A DNA stretch of 64,000 nt from Dioscorea cayenensis subsp. rotundata (taxonomy: Eukaryota > Streptophyta > Magnoliopsida > Dioscoreales > Dioscoreaceae). Positions 50,305-63,021 of the stretch are shown one piece after another (position 1 is the stretch's first letter; each line of letters begins with the position of its first letter). The notes beneath the pieces were generated by a model. That model was given only the letters and a program-made list of their open reading frames with translations. It searched no databases and had not been told where the DNA came from. The stretch spans positions 23,878,137 through 23,942,136 of the forward strand of contig NC_052486.1 in assembly GCF_009730915.1 (NCBI RefSeq). Reading direction: 5' to 3'. Made by a program: the position numbers and the translations under genes.

Positions 50305-51757
50305 CAAGTTCAAATGAGTGGTTACATACATACATACATACATACATCTGGCCACCACGCATGATTACCCTTTTACAACTTTAGCAGCAGCATGATCAGC
50401 AGATGCTCATCTGCAAACTCCTTCCTCAAAGGTATTAGATTATATGAGTAGGGAAATATTTGGTGGGTCTCTCACAAATTCCAAGGGAGGGAGTGAGCTT
50501 AAAAACAAATAATAATAATAAAACAATTAAAAAAAACTCTCACTACTGCATATATCATATATGGGAAGAGATAAGACCGTGAGTGAGGGCCTCACACGCC
50601 TGTGGATCACGTTGCAAACTCAAAATATGTTTATGCCTTTCTTTTTATGGAATAATTAAACTACGGCCGACCATATCATATCCTTCATATATGCCATACC
50701 CAATATGTCAAGGTAGCTTTGCCCAGATATGCATGTTAAATGTTAAATATATGTTAATCGTATGGGGCTGGTAATTAATGCTACCTAGTTAATTAGCCAT
50801 CTGATTACATTTTACGTACCCTTGCAGAAAGAACTCGACGCAACTAAATATGAACCTGTTGTGTGTGCCGCTTGATAATATATAGCAGGCAGCAGAACAA
50901 CATGTTCTTCCAAGATAAAGAAACCATTATTGTCCTTGTCATTCTAATTAGAAATCATTATTTCATCTGCCATCTACCTCCTCCATCTGCAATATTGATT
51001 ATCTGGGGGCTAACTAGCGCACACAAACACACACAAACATTCAATTAGATGCTTGAGAATCACCCAATAAACCAACTGATAACATTGTCATGTAACAAGG
51101 CAAACATATGTATCACCTACGTATGTTGCTATTTTTATTGTTACATCATGCATATTTTGCTTGTGCCACCCCATGTAGGCATGAACCTCCCCCTCCAGGC
51201 ATGCTCTAAGTTTATGCTTATTTTGAACTCTTCCTTGCATGTAGATGTAGGCAATGAGTAATAACACCAATTCAACCGGTTAATTTAAGGCAACAGGACA
51301 AATATGAAAATCAAACTCTCTAGTCTTTCTGTTCAGAATTTCTTCGCTTTCATGGGTGAACATAACAATGTTGGTGCATTTCTTCATTTGCAACTCTCAT
51401 GCACAAGGAGGTTACTTACCATCTAGATATAGAGCCATTGAATTATACCTCACTTGAATAAGAATCTGCGACTCCACAAATATTTTTTTTCCTTTAAAAT
51501 ATGAGGTCCTCTTGGCACACCCAACTAAAGAATAAAATTTTTGTAGGTAAGGTAGTCACACAAACAGAACAAAAAAAAAAAGCCTCAACTTTAGTGAACA
51601 GAATTTTGGGAGAAAAACATAAATATACATATGTATAACCAAAGAAAAACAAATTTATATATATGCTATTTACGAAACAGTAACACGGAGACAAATGCCT
51701 TGGATAGTACACTAAAAGTTCCTGGAGAAAAACTTCGTAAATGAGCACTATCATTGA
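50305..51757. other. Intergenic, SYP22 3' flank
   Basis: A (CATA)n run lies at about 50324-50346. AT-rich sequence follows, with no coding exon and no further element. The last 300 bp up to the SYP22 stop are probably its 3' UTR. Confidence 0.45.
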
Positions 51758-54261
51758 TTAAGCAGTGAGGATGATAATCACAATCAATAGCACAACACCA
51801 ATAACTACCAACAAGAGGCACATCTGCATAAACCAAACAGAATTAGGCTGCCACTAGGCCAAATGAACTAATAACATCAACAGAAGGAAAAATAATCCAT
51901 GGCATACCAGAGAAGAATTTGATTTCTGTGTTTTCGCTGCTTTGGAAAGCTGGCTTTTTGCTTGCACAGTTGCAGCTGAAGAATTCTCAATGTTGGAGTC
52001 AATGTCATCTGCCACAGACATGCTCATTAATAATCAAGAAGTTACAAATATCAAATAAAAATACAAGTTTGCATGAACTCACCAATCATAATGCCTTGGT
52101 CGTGAACCAGGACAGCAAGGTCCTTGAATATTTCATTGACTTCACCAATTTGTTGTTGTATTTCTTGTATTCCCTGCTCTCTCTCCTCAATTATAGCCTC
52201 ATTAAAAACAATCTCATTATCCAGCTGCAGTATTTCTTGTCTACAGAAACATAAAAGACAAGAAATTAAACAACTATTATGTGCGTTCTTTTCCATAGGC
52301 GACAAACAATGGGCTATTGCAATCCTAACATGAACCATAAATTTATGAGACATTAGGAACAGATAAATCCTAATAAGAGATTACACTATGACAAAAGTTT
52401 CAAAATCATAAACCTCCTTTCGTCCACTGGCGAGAACAAAACCCCGAGGATCAAATTAAAGTAACACATGACAAAGAACGCACTAAACACTGGCTTACCT
52501 GCGTGATTCTACAAGCAAAGCACGTTGATCATGTGCTCTATCACCACTGGCGTCCATCTCACCTGCAGATTGGCTGCATGAGAACAAACATGACACAGAA
52601 GTAAAAGAAATCATGAATATTGACTGGAAAGAAGGCTGCTGAAAGAAGAATGATTCTTTTCAAAGGGACTAACATCTATCATATAACAGGTGAAATATTT
52701 TTGAACACAAGTTGCTGGATTTAGGACATCCAAAACTTCCAAGCTCAAGGTCATCGAAAAACGAATCAAGGTTTCATGCATTAATATGATTTGGGTATTA
52801 CCAAGACAACATACATATGTAGGTGGGTCATAAATATTCAAACATCCAAGAGACATAATATAGCAGACAAAGTCACAATTAGCATTACAATGAACACAGG
52901 TACTAAACAAAAAGTAGATGACACCTTACCTGTAAATCAAGAAAACATACTGACAGGTTCACAAAAAGCTAGGCTTTCCTAGTAACAGATATCAATACCT
53001 TGAAGCTGGTTGTGGAACAAAGGGCACATATGCTGTTTCCCGCTCTGCCGCAAGCCGTTGGAGTTTCTGGAATTCCTTCAGAACTGCCTCAAAATCTCTC
53101 GCGAGCTTTGCATCAGCAACCTTTTTGCTAGGCTGCAGTTGAAATTACAGCATGTGACCATTAAAAAAGATATGGGAAGATGGTATGCAACAGAATTATA
53201 AAGAAACAGCAAGTTTAAAACTCTGAAACAATTGAAATCATGATAGCATTGCAACAGTGCGGGTGAAAGTGTGGTATTTAACTCGAGAATGCAATCAATA
53301 AATAAAAGGACGTCTAGATTGAAAGCATTAGGGTTATGAACACTCACTGTGACTTGAGAGTAATGATCTATTTCACTAGCTTGCTTGAGTCTGGTTGAAG
53401 TGTCTTTTACAAGCTGACTGACATGTAGCCTTGTCTTGTGCCTGCCAAGGCAAAATAAAGAAGCAATATTAACAATCTGCAATCAATTCAGTCTATCAAA
53501 CATACATATGAGATACGAGAGCAGGGGGGCCAGCCGACCAGGTCAAATGTCAAATGATGAAGAGGCAATAGACAAAGCTCAACAAGTATTAGAATTGCAG
53601 GGAAGTAAATGGCAAAACTAGTTCTAGATAAATTTGCATAACAAGAGTTAGATTTTAAAAAAAGGGAAGGTTTTTATGCAATAAAAGAAGCAAGGAACTC
53701 AAGTTTTGGTTGATTACTTCAAAAGTTTCTATAGAAACAGAATTACATGGATGTGATAAGGTTTTCATATCATTTATCAGCTGACTAATGCCTAATATGT
53801 ATTCATGGATATGATAGTATTGATTGAATTTGATAATTTGATTTGAAGCAGAGGGAAAGAAAAAAGGATGATGATTTGTTCCACAATTGATTGATAGTGT
53901 GATCGGTAACAATCTTAAGCGGATGAAACTAAACTAATGATATAATTTGTTGGAAAAGGGAGTGTAGTGATTCATGATCAGAAAGCAACAACGAAAGCAA
54001 TAGCAATAGCAATAGCAATAGCAATTGCAAGAAAATGAAAGAAAGAAGGTGTATACACTATACATACAGCTTATCCCGCAAATCGGGGGTGTCCTTAGGA
54101 GTCCCGATGGAGTTGACAAGGCGCTGGAAAGTGTTGATGGCGGTGGTGATCTGAAAGATCCCTGCGGCCACACCCTGAGATGCCTCCTTATTCTTCCCGT
54201 TGATCATCGTCTCCTTCCGCCAGTTGAGCGGTCGCCCCGCTTCCAGATCCTCGAAGCTCAT
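51758..54261 (-). CDS. SYP22: SYP22-like Qa-SNARE (vacuolar/prevacuolar syntaxin)
   Basis: Minus-strand exons: 54068-54261, 53348-53441, 52999-53132, 52499-52573, 52083-52240, 51908-52008, 51758-51823, GT-AG throughout, 273 residues (Arabidopsis SYP22 has 268). The start MSFEDLEAG and the block GIFQI.T are hallmarks of the SYP2 family. The N-terminal Habc region runs through LGTPKDTP-like and [14 protein letters not shown] segments. The SNARE motif is about 180-245 ([26 protein letters not shown]) with Gln214 as the zero-layer glutamine. The last exon is a single 20-residue tail anchor ([19 protein letters not shown]). SYP2 proteins drive fusion at the vacuole and prevacuolar compartment with VTI11, SYP5 and VAMP727. 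All parts are intact. Confidence 0.94.
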
Positions 54262-54272
54262 GATGATCTATC

Positions 54273-54295
54273 TAACCCTAACCCTAACCCTAACC
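54273..54295 (-). repeat. Telomere-like hexamer run in the SYP22 leader
   Basis: Nearly four CCCTAA units on the plus strand, that is TTAGGG on the SYP22 strand, end 12 bp upstream of the start codon. The period is 6, not the 7 of the usual plant telomere (TTTAGGG). Short telo-boxes are common in plant leaders, so this may be regulatory rather than telomeric. Confidence 0.8.
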
Positions 54296-54382
54296 TTAAA
54301 CAGCAAGACCTTCTCCTTCCTCTTCCTCCAAATGACAAATTGAATTCCTAGTCTCTTTCAGCCTATCTCTCTCTCTCTCTCC

Positions 54383-54515
54383 TTGCTTCCTATTGCGTCT
54401 TCTTCTTCATCTTCTACTAATAATAATCTTTCTCCGTGTTGGCCTCCTCGCTTCCTATTGCGTCTTCTTCTTCATCTTCTAATAATAATAATAATAATAA
54501 AAATGCCGTGTTAGA
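54383..54515. repeat. ~64-bp leader duplication with AAT tract
   Basis: GCTTCCTATTGCGTCTTCTT occurs near 54385 and again near 54449, each followed by CTTCATCTTCTA and a TAA microsatellite. It lies in the SYP22 5' flank. Confidence 0.75.
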
Positions 54516-55284
54516 TGTTTATATCGAAGAGATAACCGAGTCTTGTTGGTTAGACGAACGGACGTGGCATGCTTCGGATCCAATCGTGAATCGCTGACAA
54601 AAGAGAATTCTATTTCTAGATTCAATATTTCGTTGGTTAATCAAATATGGCTGGGTCCGGTCTTGTGACTCATGGCGGCCGCTGCCCTTGTTATATGAGG
54701 TATATATATATATATATATATTCAATTCCATTCAATTTAATTCAATTCTTCACTGCAGCTCTTCTCACCTCATGGCTCATGCTGATGCTGGTTACGTTGT
54801 ATGATGAGACTCCGACGTTTTAATCAATTAATTGTTTGCTAATAAGTAATAACTTTTTTTTAAATTGTCCACAAGTATCACTAATTTAGGAGAAGCCAGA
54901 GGCATATATATATATATATATAGATAGATAATATTTCAACACATATATAACTTTGGAGTTCAATCTCTTATCTTTCCTAAACCAATCATTGTTTAAAAAC
55001 CCAATACTAAAAAGTCAAGAGGTAGTTGATTTCACATAAGTATAATTTTTGTGATTAACAAACAAAACTTTGGCAAATTAACCACTCCACACAAACTATA
55101 CCGTTTATTTAAATTTAACATTTTTATTCTTATGCATTTATTTTATTTTTTAATTTATTTTAAATTACAAACAAACTATCTTATTTATTATTTCAGTATC
55201 TTTATAAAAAACCAAAAAAAAAGTTATTTGAACATCTTAACTTACTACATTTAAAATATTTCATGTAATTTTAAAATACTGAAG

Positions 55285-55433
55285 TAGGCTTAGTTCAAAA
55301 TTCACTTCAATCGGGAGTGAAGGAAGTGAGAAAAGTGACACTTCCCCTACTTCAACACAAATGAATATCAGAAATGAGAGAAATCATACCACTTCCCCTC
55401 ACTTCCCCCATTTTCATTGAAATGAACGCCCCC
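55285..55433. mobile_element. Small MITE-like element, copy A
   Basis: The right end reads AAATGAACGCCCCC, the complement of the left end of the element at 57032 (GGGGGCGTTCATTT). Both carry AAGTGG/CCACTTCCC motifs inside their ends. The left end is degraded. TAA follows the right end. Its short length and lack of coding sequence fit a miniature inverted-repeat element. Confidence 0.5.
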
Positions 55434-56017
55434 TAATTGTATAATCACGTTTTTAAAAAGCAATTAATAGATTATCAATAATACATTCTACATTAAATTT
55501 TAAACTATATTTTCTTCATAAAGGAGAAAATTTTAAATAAAAAATTTAAACAAACTTGTCTTTAAAATTGAAGATATACAATTAATTTAATTTTTATGAA
55601 ACATACAAACAATTCTCTCATTACAATATATATATATATATATATGAATATATACTTTGCCTTTGAATTTTCAAAATTTTGGTTTGGAATATATATTTTA
55701 CAAATTTATTCTTTAAGCTAAAGAAATTTTCTTTTTTTTTTTTCGTCATCCACATTAACGAAATTAAAGAGAAAAACGAGAATTCAAATGTCTAACTGAA
55801 AAAACTATAGAGGTTAGTATGAGGCTAGAGCATGAGCTCACTGATCCCTCAAACAAATGCTCAGGAAAAAGAAAAAAAAAACCAAACAAACGGAAAAAGA
55901 AAAAAAAAAAAACCAAACAAACATATCTTCGGTTAAGTTCATGGCTGATGTGTCAAAATTTTATTATTCACTGAAAAATCTACATATATGGAACAACAAT
56001 TTGGGGTCAAAGACTTA

Positions 56018-56067
<50 letters not shown>
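56018..56067. repeat. (AAT)n microsatellite
   Basis: About 16 uninterrupted AAT/ATA units. Confidence 0.9.
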
Positions 56068-57031
56068 GCAAACGAACATTAATAAGTCATGCATTCATAA
56101 ATTTATTCCTGAAAAATTCTAGATCATAGCATGTCCAAATCCAGCGCTCACGCATTATTAGATTGTAATCCAACAAACGGAGCTCCTTTTCATTCCTGCC
56201 AAGGACGGGTGCAGGTGCATTAGCACACTATTGTTTCCCTAGATAATAATATAACAAGCCATGCCAATATTTATCAAAGCCTCCTATATACAAAAACTAG
56301 AGACTACAAAAGCCTGCATTAATCAAATAATCTTCCCAGCTAGAATACCTGCAAACACAACCGCAAGGCCAGCATGTAATTCTACAAATTCAATGAGTAC
56401 TTAAAATAAATTGAAACCGTAAACAAATCAAAGCACATTAAAACACAAATGCAAAATTAAGCAAATATAAGGACACCTCAAATCAGAGAACAATTATGCT
56501 AAAACAGTTGGTTCAGTTCACATGAAGTAGGTGATTGATTACACACAATGACAGCTTGTATGCTTGTATCTTAAGAAGAAAGACACGGAAAATTAGGTAG
56601 CTATACAACCTAGTAATATATCTTCACTATAACCAGACTTGGCAACCTATGTTTTCAACCGTGCATAAAGCAATATAGTTATCTAATATATTTGAAAATT
56701 ATAAAAACAAAAGATGATTATTGAGAAACAATTGTTATCTGATTAAGATCTTGATAAAAGCTTCAACACAATATTGGCAGGAGCAGGAGCAATGGCAAAT
56801 TTCCTCAAAGAAAACATCCTTATTACAGGGATTTCAAGAAAAAAACCCTCAATATATAACTCAACAAATAATTAATGATACCAAATAAGAAAGAAATTAA
56901 TCGTACAACACCAACATTTAGGACAAATATCAAAAAGTTAATAGTAAATTAGTCCTCATCACATACATCACTGCCATTTAAGAGACTGATACAAACTAAC
57001 AAAATTCCACATAAATACATACACATATTTT

Positions 57032-57350
57032 GGGGGCGTTCATTTTAAGAGAAGTGGTCTGAAATGGGAAAATTGGGGAAATGTCACTTCCTTGAAGTGG
57101 CTTCTGGTCTTCATTTGTTAAAAAAATGAGAATATGATCAGAGAGTGTGGGCGTTGAAGGGAGTTCTATGAATTCAAAAAAAACTTTGGAAGTGAAAGAA
57201 AATGAGCTTTTATAATGTGATTCACTTCTCCCCACTTTAGTAAAAAAAAATACTTCAGTCAAAACCCACTTTAAAATAAAAAAGCATCAAAAGTGAATAT
57301 AAGTCAAACCACTTCCCACCATTTTCCCCGCTCCTCTCAAAATGAAAACC
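57032..57350. mobile_element. Small MITE-like element, copy B
   Basis: It begins GGGGGCGTTCATTTTAAGAG and ends with the imperfect complement CTCTCAAAATGAAAACC. It shares the terminal motif and internal AAGTGG/CCACTTC motifs with the element ending at 55433. The interior is AT-rich. No clear target duplication. Confidence 0.5.
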
Positions 57351-58138
57351 TTTTGCAAACAAATGTGAATGAAGCTAGGATTGCTTGGGCTCAGTTCAAA
57401 TGGTTCTTACTCAGGCTATTGTTCAGCTCAACAGCCTAGAGGAGAAAAGGTAACTAAGAGAGAAACGCAAGCTCTGAGCTGAGCCAGCTAATGACTACTA
57501 AAATTTTACATGTGTTTCAATTTGAATCTCTGGTATATGATCGGTACAATATATATAGAAATATAATAAATACTCAAATATCAAAGTTTATTGAGCTAAA
57601 TATGTACAAGCCTACCACATTTGATCCCAGTTCATTCAGTTATTAAATCTAACATCTCAACAAAAACTTTACTAATTTGTTAATCAAAGCCGCATTGAAC
57701 CAAAATTAAAGCCCACTTAGAGTTCATGTAAAATTTAAATATGTTTATTCTTTATGTTAATGCCAACAATTTGTAAGGGTCCTTAAAAAACAGCTGAAGC
57801 TCACCACTGCAATTATTGTACACTTTGGTCGCTTAAGTTAAAAGGTTCGATTAACTACTCCAACTAATCAATGATGGCTCATTTTGGTTCTTCCATCCAG
57901 CTACAAGAGCCACATAGAACAAAGCTCATATAAGGGTGACAACTCATGTGGCCAAGTAATCATAGTTCTTTACTTCTTTTGGTTCTTAGTGCTGACATGG
58001 ATAGGTTGTCACCTCAGCACCCGGGATCCATCATAGCTTCCAAAACTTATGCATGTAGGACTACAAAAGGGAAAATTATTACATTTTCCATATGGTTCCC
58101 TATGCGGATACATTTGCCATGTGGCATGCCACATTAGA

Positions 58139-58283
58139 TATGGCATCAACCTTTACATGGCCACAGAGTTTGATGAAATGACAAAAATGAACAATCACTT
58201 TGGCATTGGATATGACATCAACCTTTACATGGCCACAGAGTTTGGTGAAATGACAAAAATGAACAATCACTCGTTAGTTGAAG
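58139..58283. repeat. 72-bp tandem duplication
   Basis: ATCAACCTTTACATGGCCAC followed by AGAGTTTGRTGAAATGAC occurs twice with a 72-bp offset and only a few differences. The surrounding 57.8-58.7 kb has the look of old dispersed repeat but no recognisable protein. Confidence 0.85.
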
Positions 58284-58984
58284 TATCAAATTGAACTTAT
58301 TTTGACTGGAAGGGACCAAAATGAGCAATCACCTTACTATCCCTTAACACTTAACACTTCTATGTTATAATGAATTGACAAAGCTACCATAACTACGTCG
58401 TAACCTTGCTATGTCAGCATGGATTAAAAATTCAAAATTAAAAAAAAAAAAAGAGAGAGAGAGGAAATTGTTAAAGGCACCTTAGTTATCACCCCAACGC
58501 TTTTCGCAACATAGGTATGGGTAAAAAAATGTCAAGTAAGTGGGAAATTTAGAGGCAAACCCAAACAACTACTAACTACATTTCACAAGTAAAAATGAAC
58601 ATTTACCAAAATATATTCCCATCTCACAAATCAAACCCAAATCTTTATTGCAATGGTATTGCAGTTGTACTAGACATTAGGTCTTTAGTGGTGACGATGG
58701 CCCATGGGTGCATGATGGCTAGTGGAAAATAATGCCAAAAGATTCTCGAGCTTAGGCCGACCACCGCATGTTTGTGATAGATTGCTCTAAGGTTTAGCCA
58801 AACCACCGCATCGTGACTCTTGACTTTTATAAGGAAACTTGCCATAATTAAAAGTCATTTGCTGCTCAAACCAAATAAAATCACAATAACAAAAATGTGA
58901 TAAATAGCCAAAAGCTAAAGGAGTAGTTCCCTCATCAATGACAAGTCTTTTCCTTTCTTTATACAATGAAAGCCAATGACTGCT

Positions 58985-59014
58985 CCCACTCCCACTCCCA
59001 CTCCCACTCCCACT
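58985..59014. repeat. (CACTCC)5 minisatellite
   Basis: Five CACTCC/CTCCCA units in a row. The minus-strand frame across it gives a Gly-Ser run of no significance. Confidence 0.9.
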
Positions 59015-59019
59015 CAAGC

Positions 59020-62000
59020 TAAAAAATATTGAAGATAACCTTATTTCTCCTATTTGATAGACAACTTGAATTTATTTACCATAAGTTGTCTCCACATAAA
59101 AAAATTTAGAACTACAACCCTAATAACATTATGTCACACTACCCAAGTTAGGTTACAAGTGCACCGATTTAACACATGACCCCCTTCTACCTTAGACTGC
59201 TCCCATACGTTGAAATTACATGTTTAACCTCCTTTAAATATATATGGATGTTTCGATTCCATTTAGTTATATTGAGCCATACCTCACCCTCTTGTGTGCA
59301 ATAGGACCATGTCAATATGTTCAACCATGTGGATTGCTGCAAGAGTTCAATGTGGGAACCTTGAGTAAGATCGGTGACCCCCAAGTGATGGCCGAGTTAG
59401 GCCAAGAGGTGACAAAGGGGGTGGGACAGCTTATGTTGATCGAGTAACACACAAGCACAAAAGCTATCCAAGACTATGAGCCAAACTTGATCGAGCCATG
59501 TGCAAGCATGGAGTCACACATGGTCGAGGAACATGCAGGAGGACTCGGTGAAGACAAATATGCATGATTGAGACACATGGTGCAAGCAATTGCAGTAAGC
59601 GATTGCCGTGAGGAATCGCAAGAAAATGGGCACGTTCAAGAAACATGGTGAAAGTTGGCACAGGTAGTCAACCCACGTTCATGTGGATGTGCTAATCAGT
59701 TGCTAGATGGTTCAAGGCTTTGTAACTAACTATATTAAGGCTATTGGCTTAAGTTGTACAGCATATAGTGTTTAGCAATAAAATCTAAGTTCGCCTACCT
59801 ATCTTTGTATGTGTTTCTCTATTTGATTCTTGTTTACTTGCTATGCAAAAAAGAGGCCGCTAACCAGGAAGCTAGGTTGCGCCATCATAGTGACGAAAGT
59901 TAAGCTAAGTGTTGCGGTGAATCTTTTTGCCAGGGCTGTGACAATCACCATAGTTGTTCTTCCTCCATCTCCATATTGTTCCCCATGCGCCTTCCACTTG
60001 GATAACCATTTAAGGAAACTCATTCATCTCTATATTATCTTTATTGGTGATTACGGTCACTTCCTTGACTGAACCACAATAGATGGCCAAAAAATCAACC
60101 TTGTTGCCTTGGTGCTTACTTATGGGAGTTTGAGTGCTTAACTTACTTTTCTTCCATGCTCTCCCTTGAAGCATTTCATCTTGTATATTATCAATGACAG
60201 GGTTTAAAACCGTGGTAATTACTTGGCTAAGCTTATAGCCAAAAACCTCAAAATTGTGGTCAAATAACTCACAATGGGCATTGATCGCCATCCTTGGCCT
60301 TCCTTTCTTGTTTGTTATTGTTCTTTGATGGATATATTCTCCTTGGCACAAGATGGGTTCTCATCACACGCTACTATGCCACACTTAGCCCCACCGCCAT
60401 GCCTTCCCATGTTGCTCTATCCCATCGTATTTCAAAACTTTACAAGTTTTTTGACAAGCTGAACTTAAGATAGGCTTATTCAACTCAAACCAATCTTAAG
60501 CTCAACTAAACACATAATGAGTTGAACTAAACTCACTTGATCTTGGCTCATTTGCACCCTCAATTACCATTCCTTGAAAGTCTATTCATGCATAGCTAGT
60601 GAAATAATAACTATACCAATGAGGTTGAATCGAGTTATAGAGGCTTAAGTTGCTTAAGCAAGTGGTTTCGAATTCAAAATCCTTGTGTATGCAAAGAATA
60701 TCCGTTGGAAGAGGTTTACCTTCTTATAGGGCTCCAAGTACCTTGCCCCCCTCTAGTTTAGAGCCTGTGGCTCCTAGGATACCAATGGGTAAAAGACCAA
60801 ATATATATATATATATATATATTGATACTACTAAATTATAAGCTATTAAATTTTCCTTCCTACAAGTATATATACACATGAACATAGTATTGGTAATGAT
60901 GCTTAAGAATTTCAATGTCAACTTCAGAATGGTGAACTTTTGCATGCCATTAATTACATAGACATGCATAAACATATGCTCCAAGTATATTTCTAGGAGT
61001 TAGGTCATGAGAACGCAACTCATCCTCTTAATTGGTTGTAAAAACCCAATCAAAATATAACACTTAGCACATAATTGAAGTAGACATCTCAGGAGTTAAA
61101 CCATGAGAAAAGAACTCATGCAATTAGTTTTCGTGAATATTCCATTGAAATGACGTACTTAGTAGTCACCAAAGTATACTCAACTATTTAAAAAGCCAAG
61201 AAATCACCTTTTGAGAGCATTTGCCCATAAATTTCCCAAACAATTCACACCCATCTTGTGAAGTCCTGTAAGAATTATCCTATATCCTTAAAAAAAAAAC
61301 AAGGTCTTCAAATTTTGACACATTCCTCAAAGTTCAACTTTCAAATGGCCTTTCTTTCACTAGATAACTTGGGATTAATACCCAGCTAGTATTGAGAGTC
61401 ATTAATCCTTAGAATTCTCAAAATTATCCAATAAACTCACATGCAATACATATCCAGAGTTCCCCATCATTCTTTAAAAGCACAAGGCCTCAATATCTAA
61501 GCTTTTCATCAATATTTAAACTTACAAGACAGATCTGTTTCTAATAAGGCTTGGTAGCATTAGTTATCATTGCTGAAAGTTACTCATGTTGTAATGCAAG
61601 AGTAAACAGATGCAAGATTATTTAAGTGCAAGAATTTTCACTTTACTTGACACTCCCTAACATTTACATTTCCTAGCACAAAACAAATTACCAAACATAT
61701 TCACAAAAAGAAGGTAGGTCCTATGTAAAGTGACCCAAAGATTACAGCCATTAGGCAATCACAATATAGTCTGCAAAATACTCAGTAACACTCTTTCCAA
61801 AGGAGGGGTCCGAACTTCTTCTAGGAGATCAGATCTTGAAGAGGATTGCTTGGCCATAGACAGCAAATTCCATGAGTGATACAAATCCTATTTGCATAAA
61901 TTTTAAGGCAACCAAATACTGCAGCGCATAGTAACCCTAAAGAGCCAATTTAACATTCCTTCCTCTAGCAATAACCTTGCTTTCCATTTACATATCCAAC

Positions 62001-63000
62001 ACCTAGATGCTAAATAAAAGCAGCTCTTAGTTTTTAGCTTAACCTCACTCTAAAGATTGATATGAAATACAGTACAAAAAGCTTCTGCTGAATGCTCAAA
62101 GGAAATGGACCTTATGATCTCGATTACGAGGAAACTAGTCAACCTTTTATGTTCAACATTTCCTCACATTCTGACTCCAACAAAAACTCCAAGAGAACCT
62201 ACTGATGTTTTAACTTTGGAAGAGCAGAACCAGACATGGAAAAACATCACCAATACATACCAAACCTCCTAACCACAAAAAAAGAATGCAGCTTCATTCA
62301 GTGAATGATCCCACAAAGAAATCTAAGTAAAAACCAGGATAAGGATCATGGAAACAAGAAGAAGAAATACGGCCGCTGGTGTAACTCTGCATCATAACAA
62401 TATTTCACATCTAATGATAAAAGCTTTGGATCAATCTTGCCAGAAGAACATGAAAGGGACTTTAAATTGAACCATATCACCGGAAATTCTCAAGAAGATA
62501 AGGAACACCAAAACTACATGACTACTTGTTCAAGGCCTTTCAAAGGCAGACCCAGGCAGTATAAATAGAGCCCATGAAATAATTGTTTGCCCTCAAAAAG
62601 CCATTGTCAAGTGAGTTGAAGCTGAATCAAGCATCGCTAATTTAATCGAGAGCAAAGGAAATGATCATAATCAAGATGAAGGATTATATCTTGCAGAAAC
62701 TGATACAGATTTTTCTATGAAGGCGCATAAGACTACTAGTATAGCTTAGCAATTGAAAATAATCAGAAGATGCAAGCAGGCCACAAAGCAGGTAGCAACC
62801 CAAAAATGTGCAGCTATCAGTCCAGCAACATCAGCTTCAGCTCCAGCATGAGCCTCACCATCTTTAACAGTCCTGAAAATAATATTATCAACAAAAAGTG
62901 AGTTAGAGAGAAAAACAAACCGGCTTCCTCATCATGAACATCTTAGAGGCGGGGCGGTGCTTCGTCCTCCTTGCTAGGTGTTCATAAGCATCCTTTTTGC
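59020..63000. other. Gene-free repeat-like DNA and 3' flank of the PPR gene
   Basis: The part from 59200 to 60600 is less AT-rich, with several short frames on both strands (for example minus 60010-60351). It reads like decayed retroelement DNA, but no reverse transcriptase, integrase or gag motif was identified. An (AT)n run lies at about 60801-60822. From 60900 to 62800 nothing is recognisable. TATTTTCAG at about 62878-62886 on the minus strand could be the acceptor of a 3' UTR intron of the PPR gene. Confidence 0.4.
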
Positions 63001-63021
63001 TGGCCTTCTAAAACGATGCCT

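Noticed and set aside
54273-54295. Interstitial telomere or chromosome-fusion site
   Set aside because: Fewer than four units directly before a start codon fit a leader motif better than a fusion remnant.
59200-60600. LTR retrotransposon body
   Set aside because: The composition suggests old repeat, but I found no reverse transcriptase, integrase, protease motif, primer-binding site or paired LTRs.
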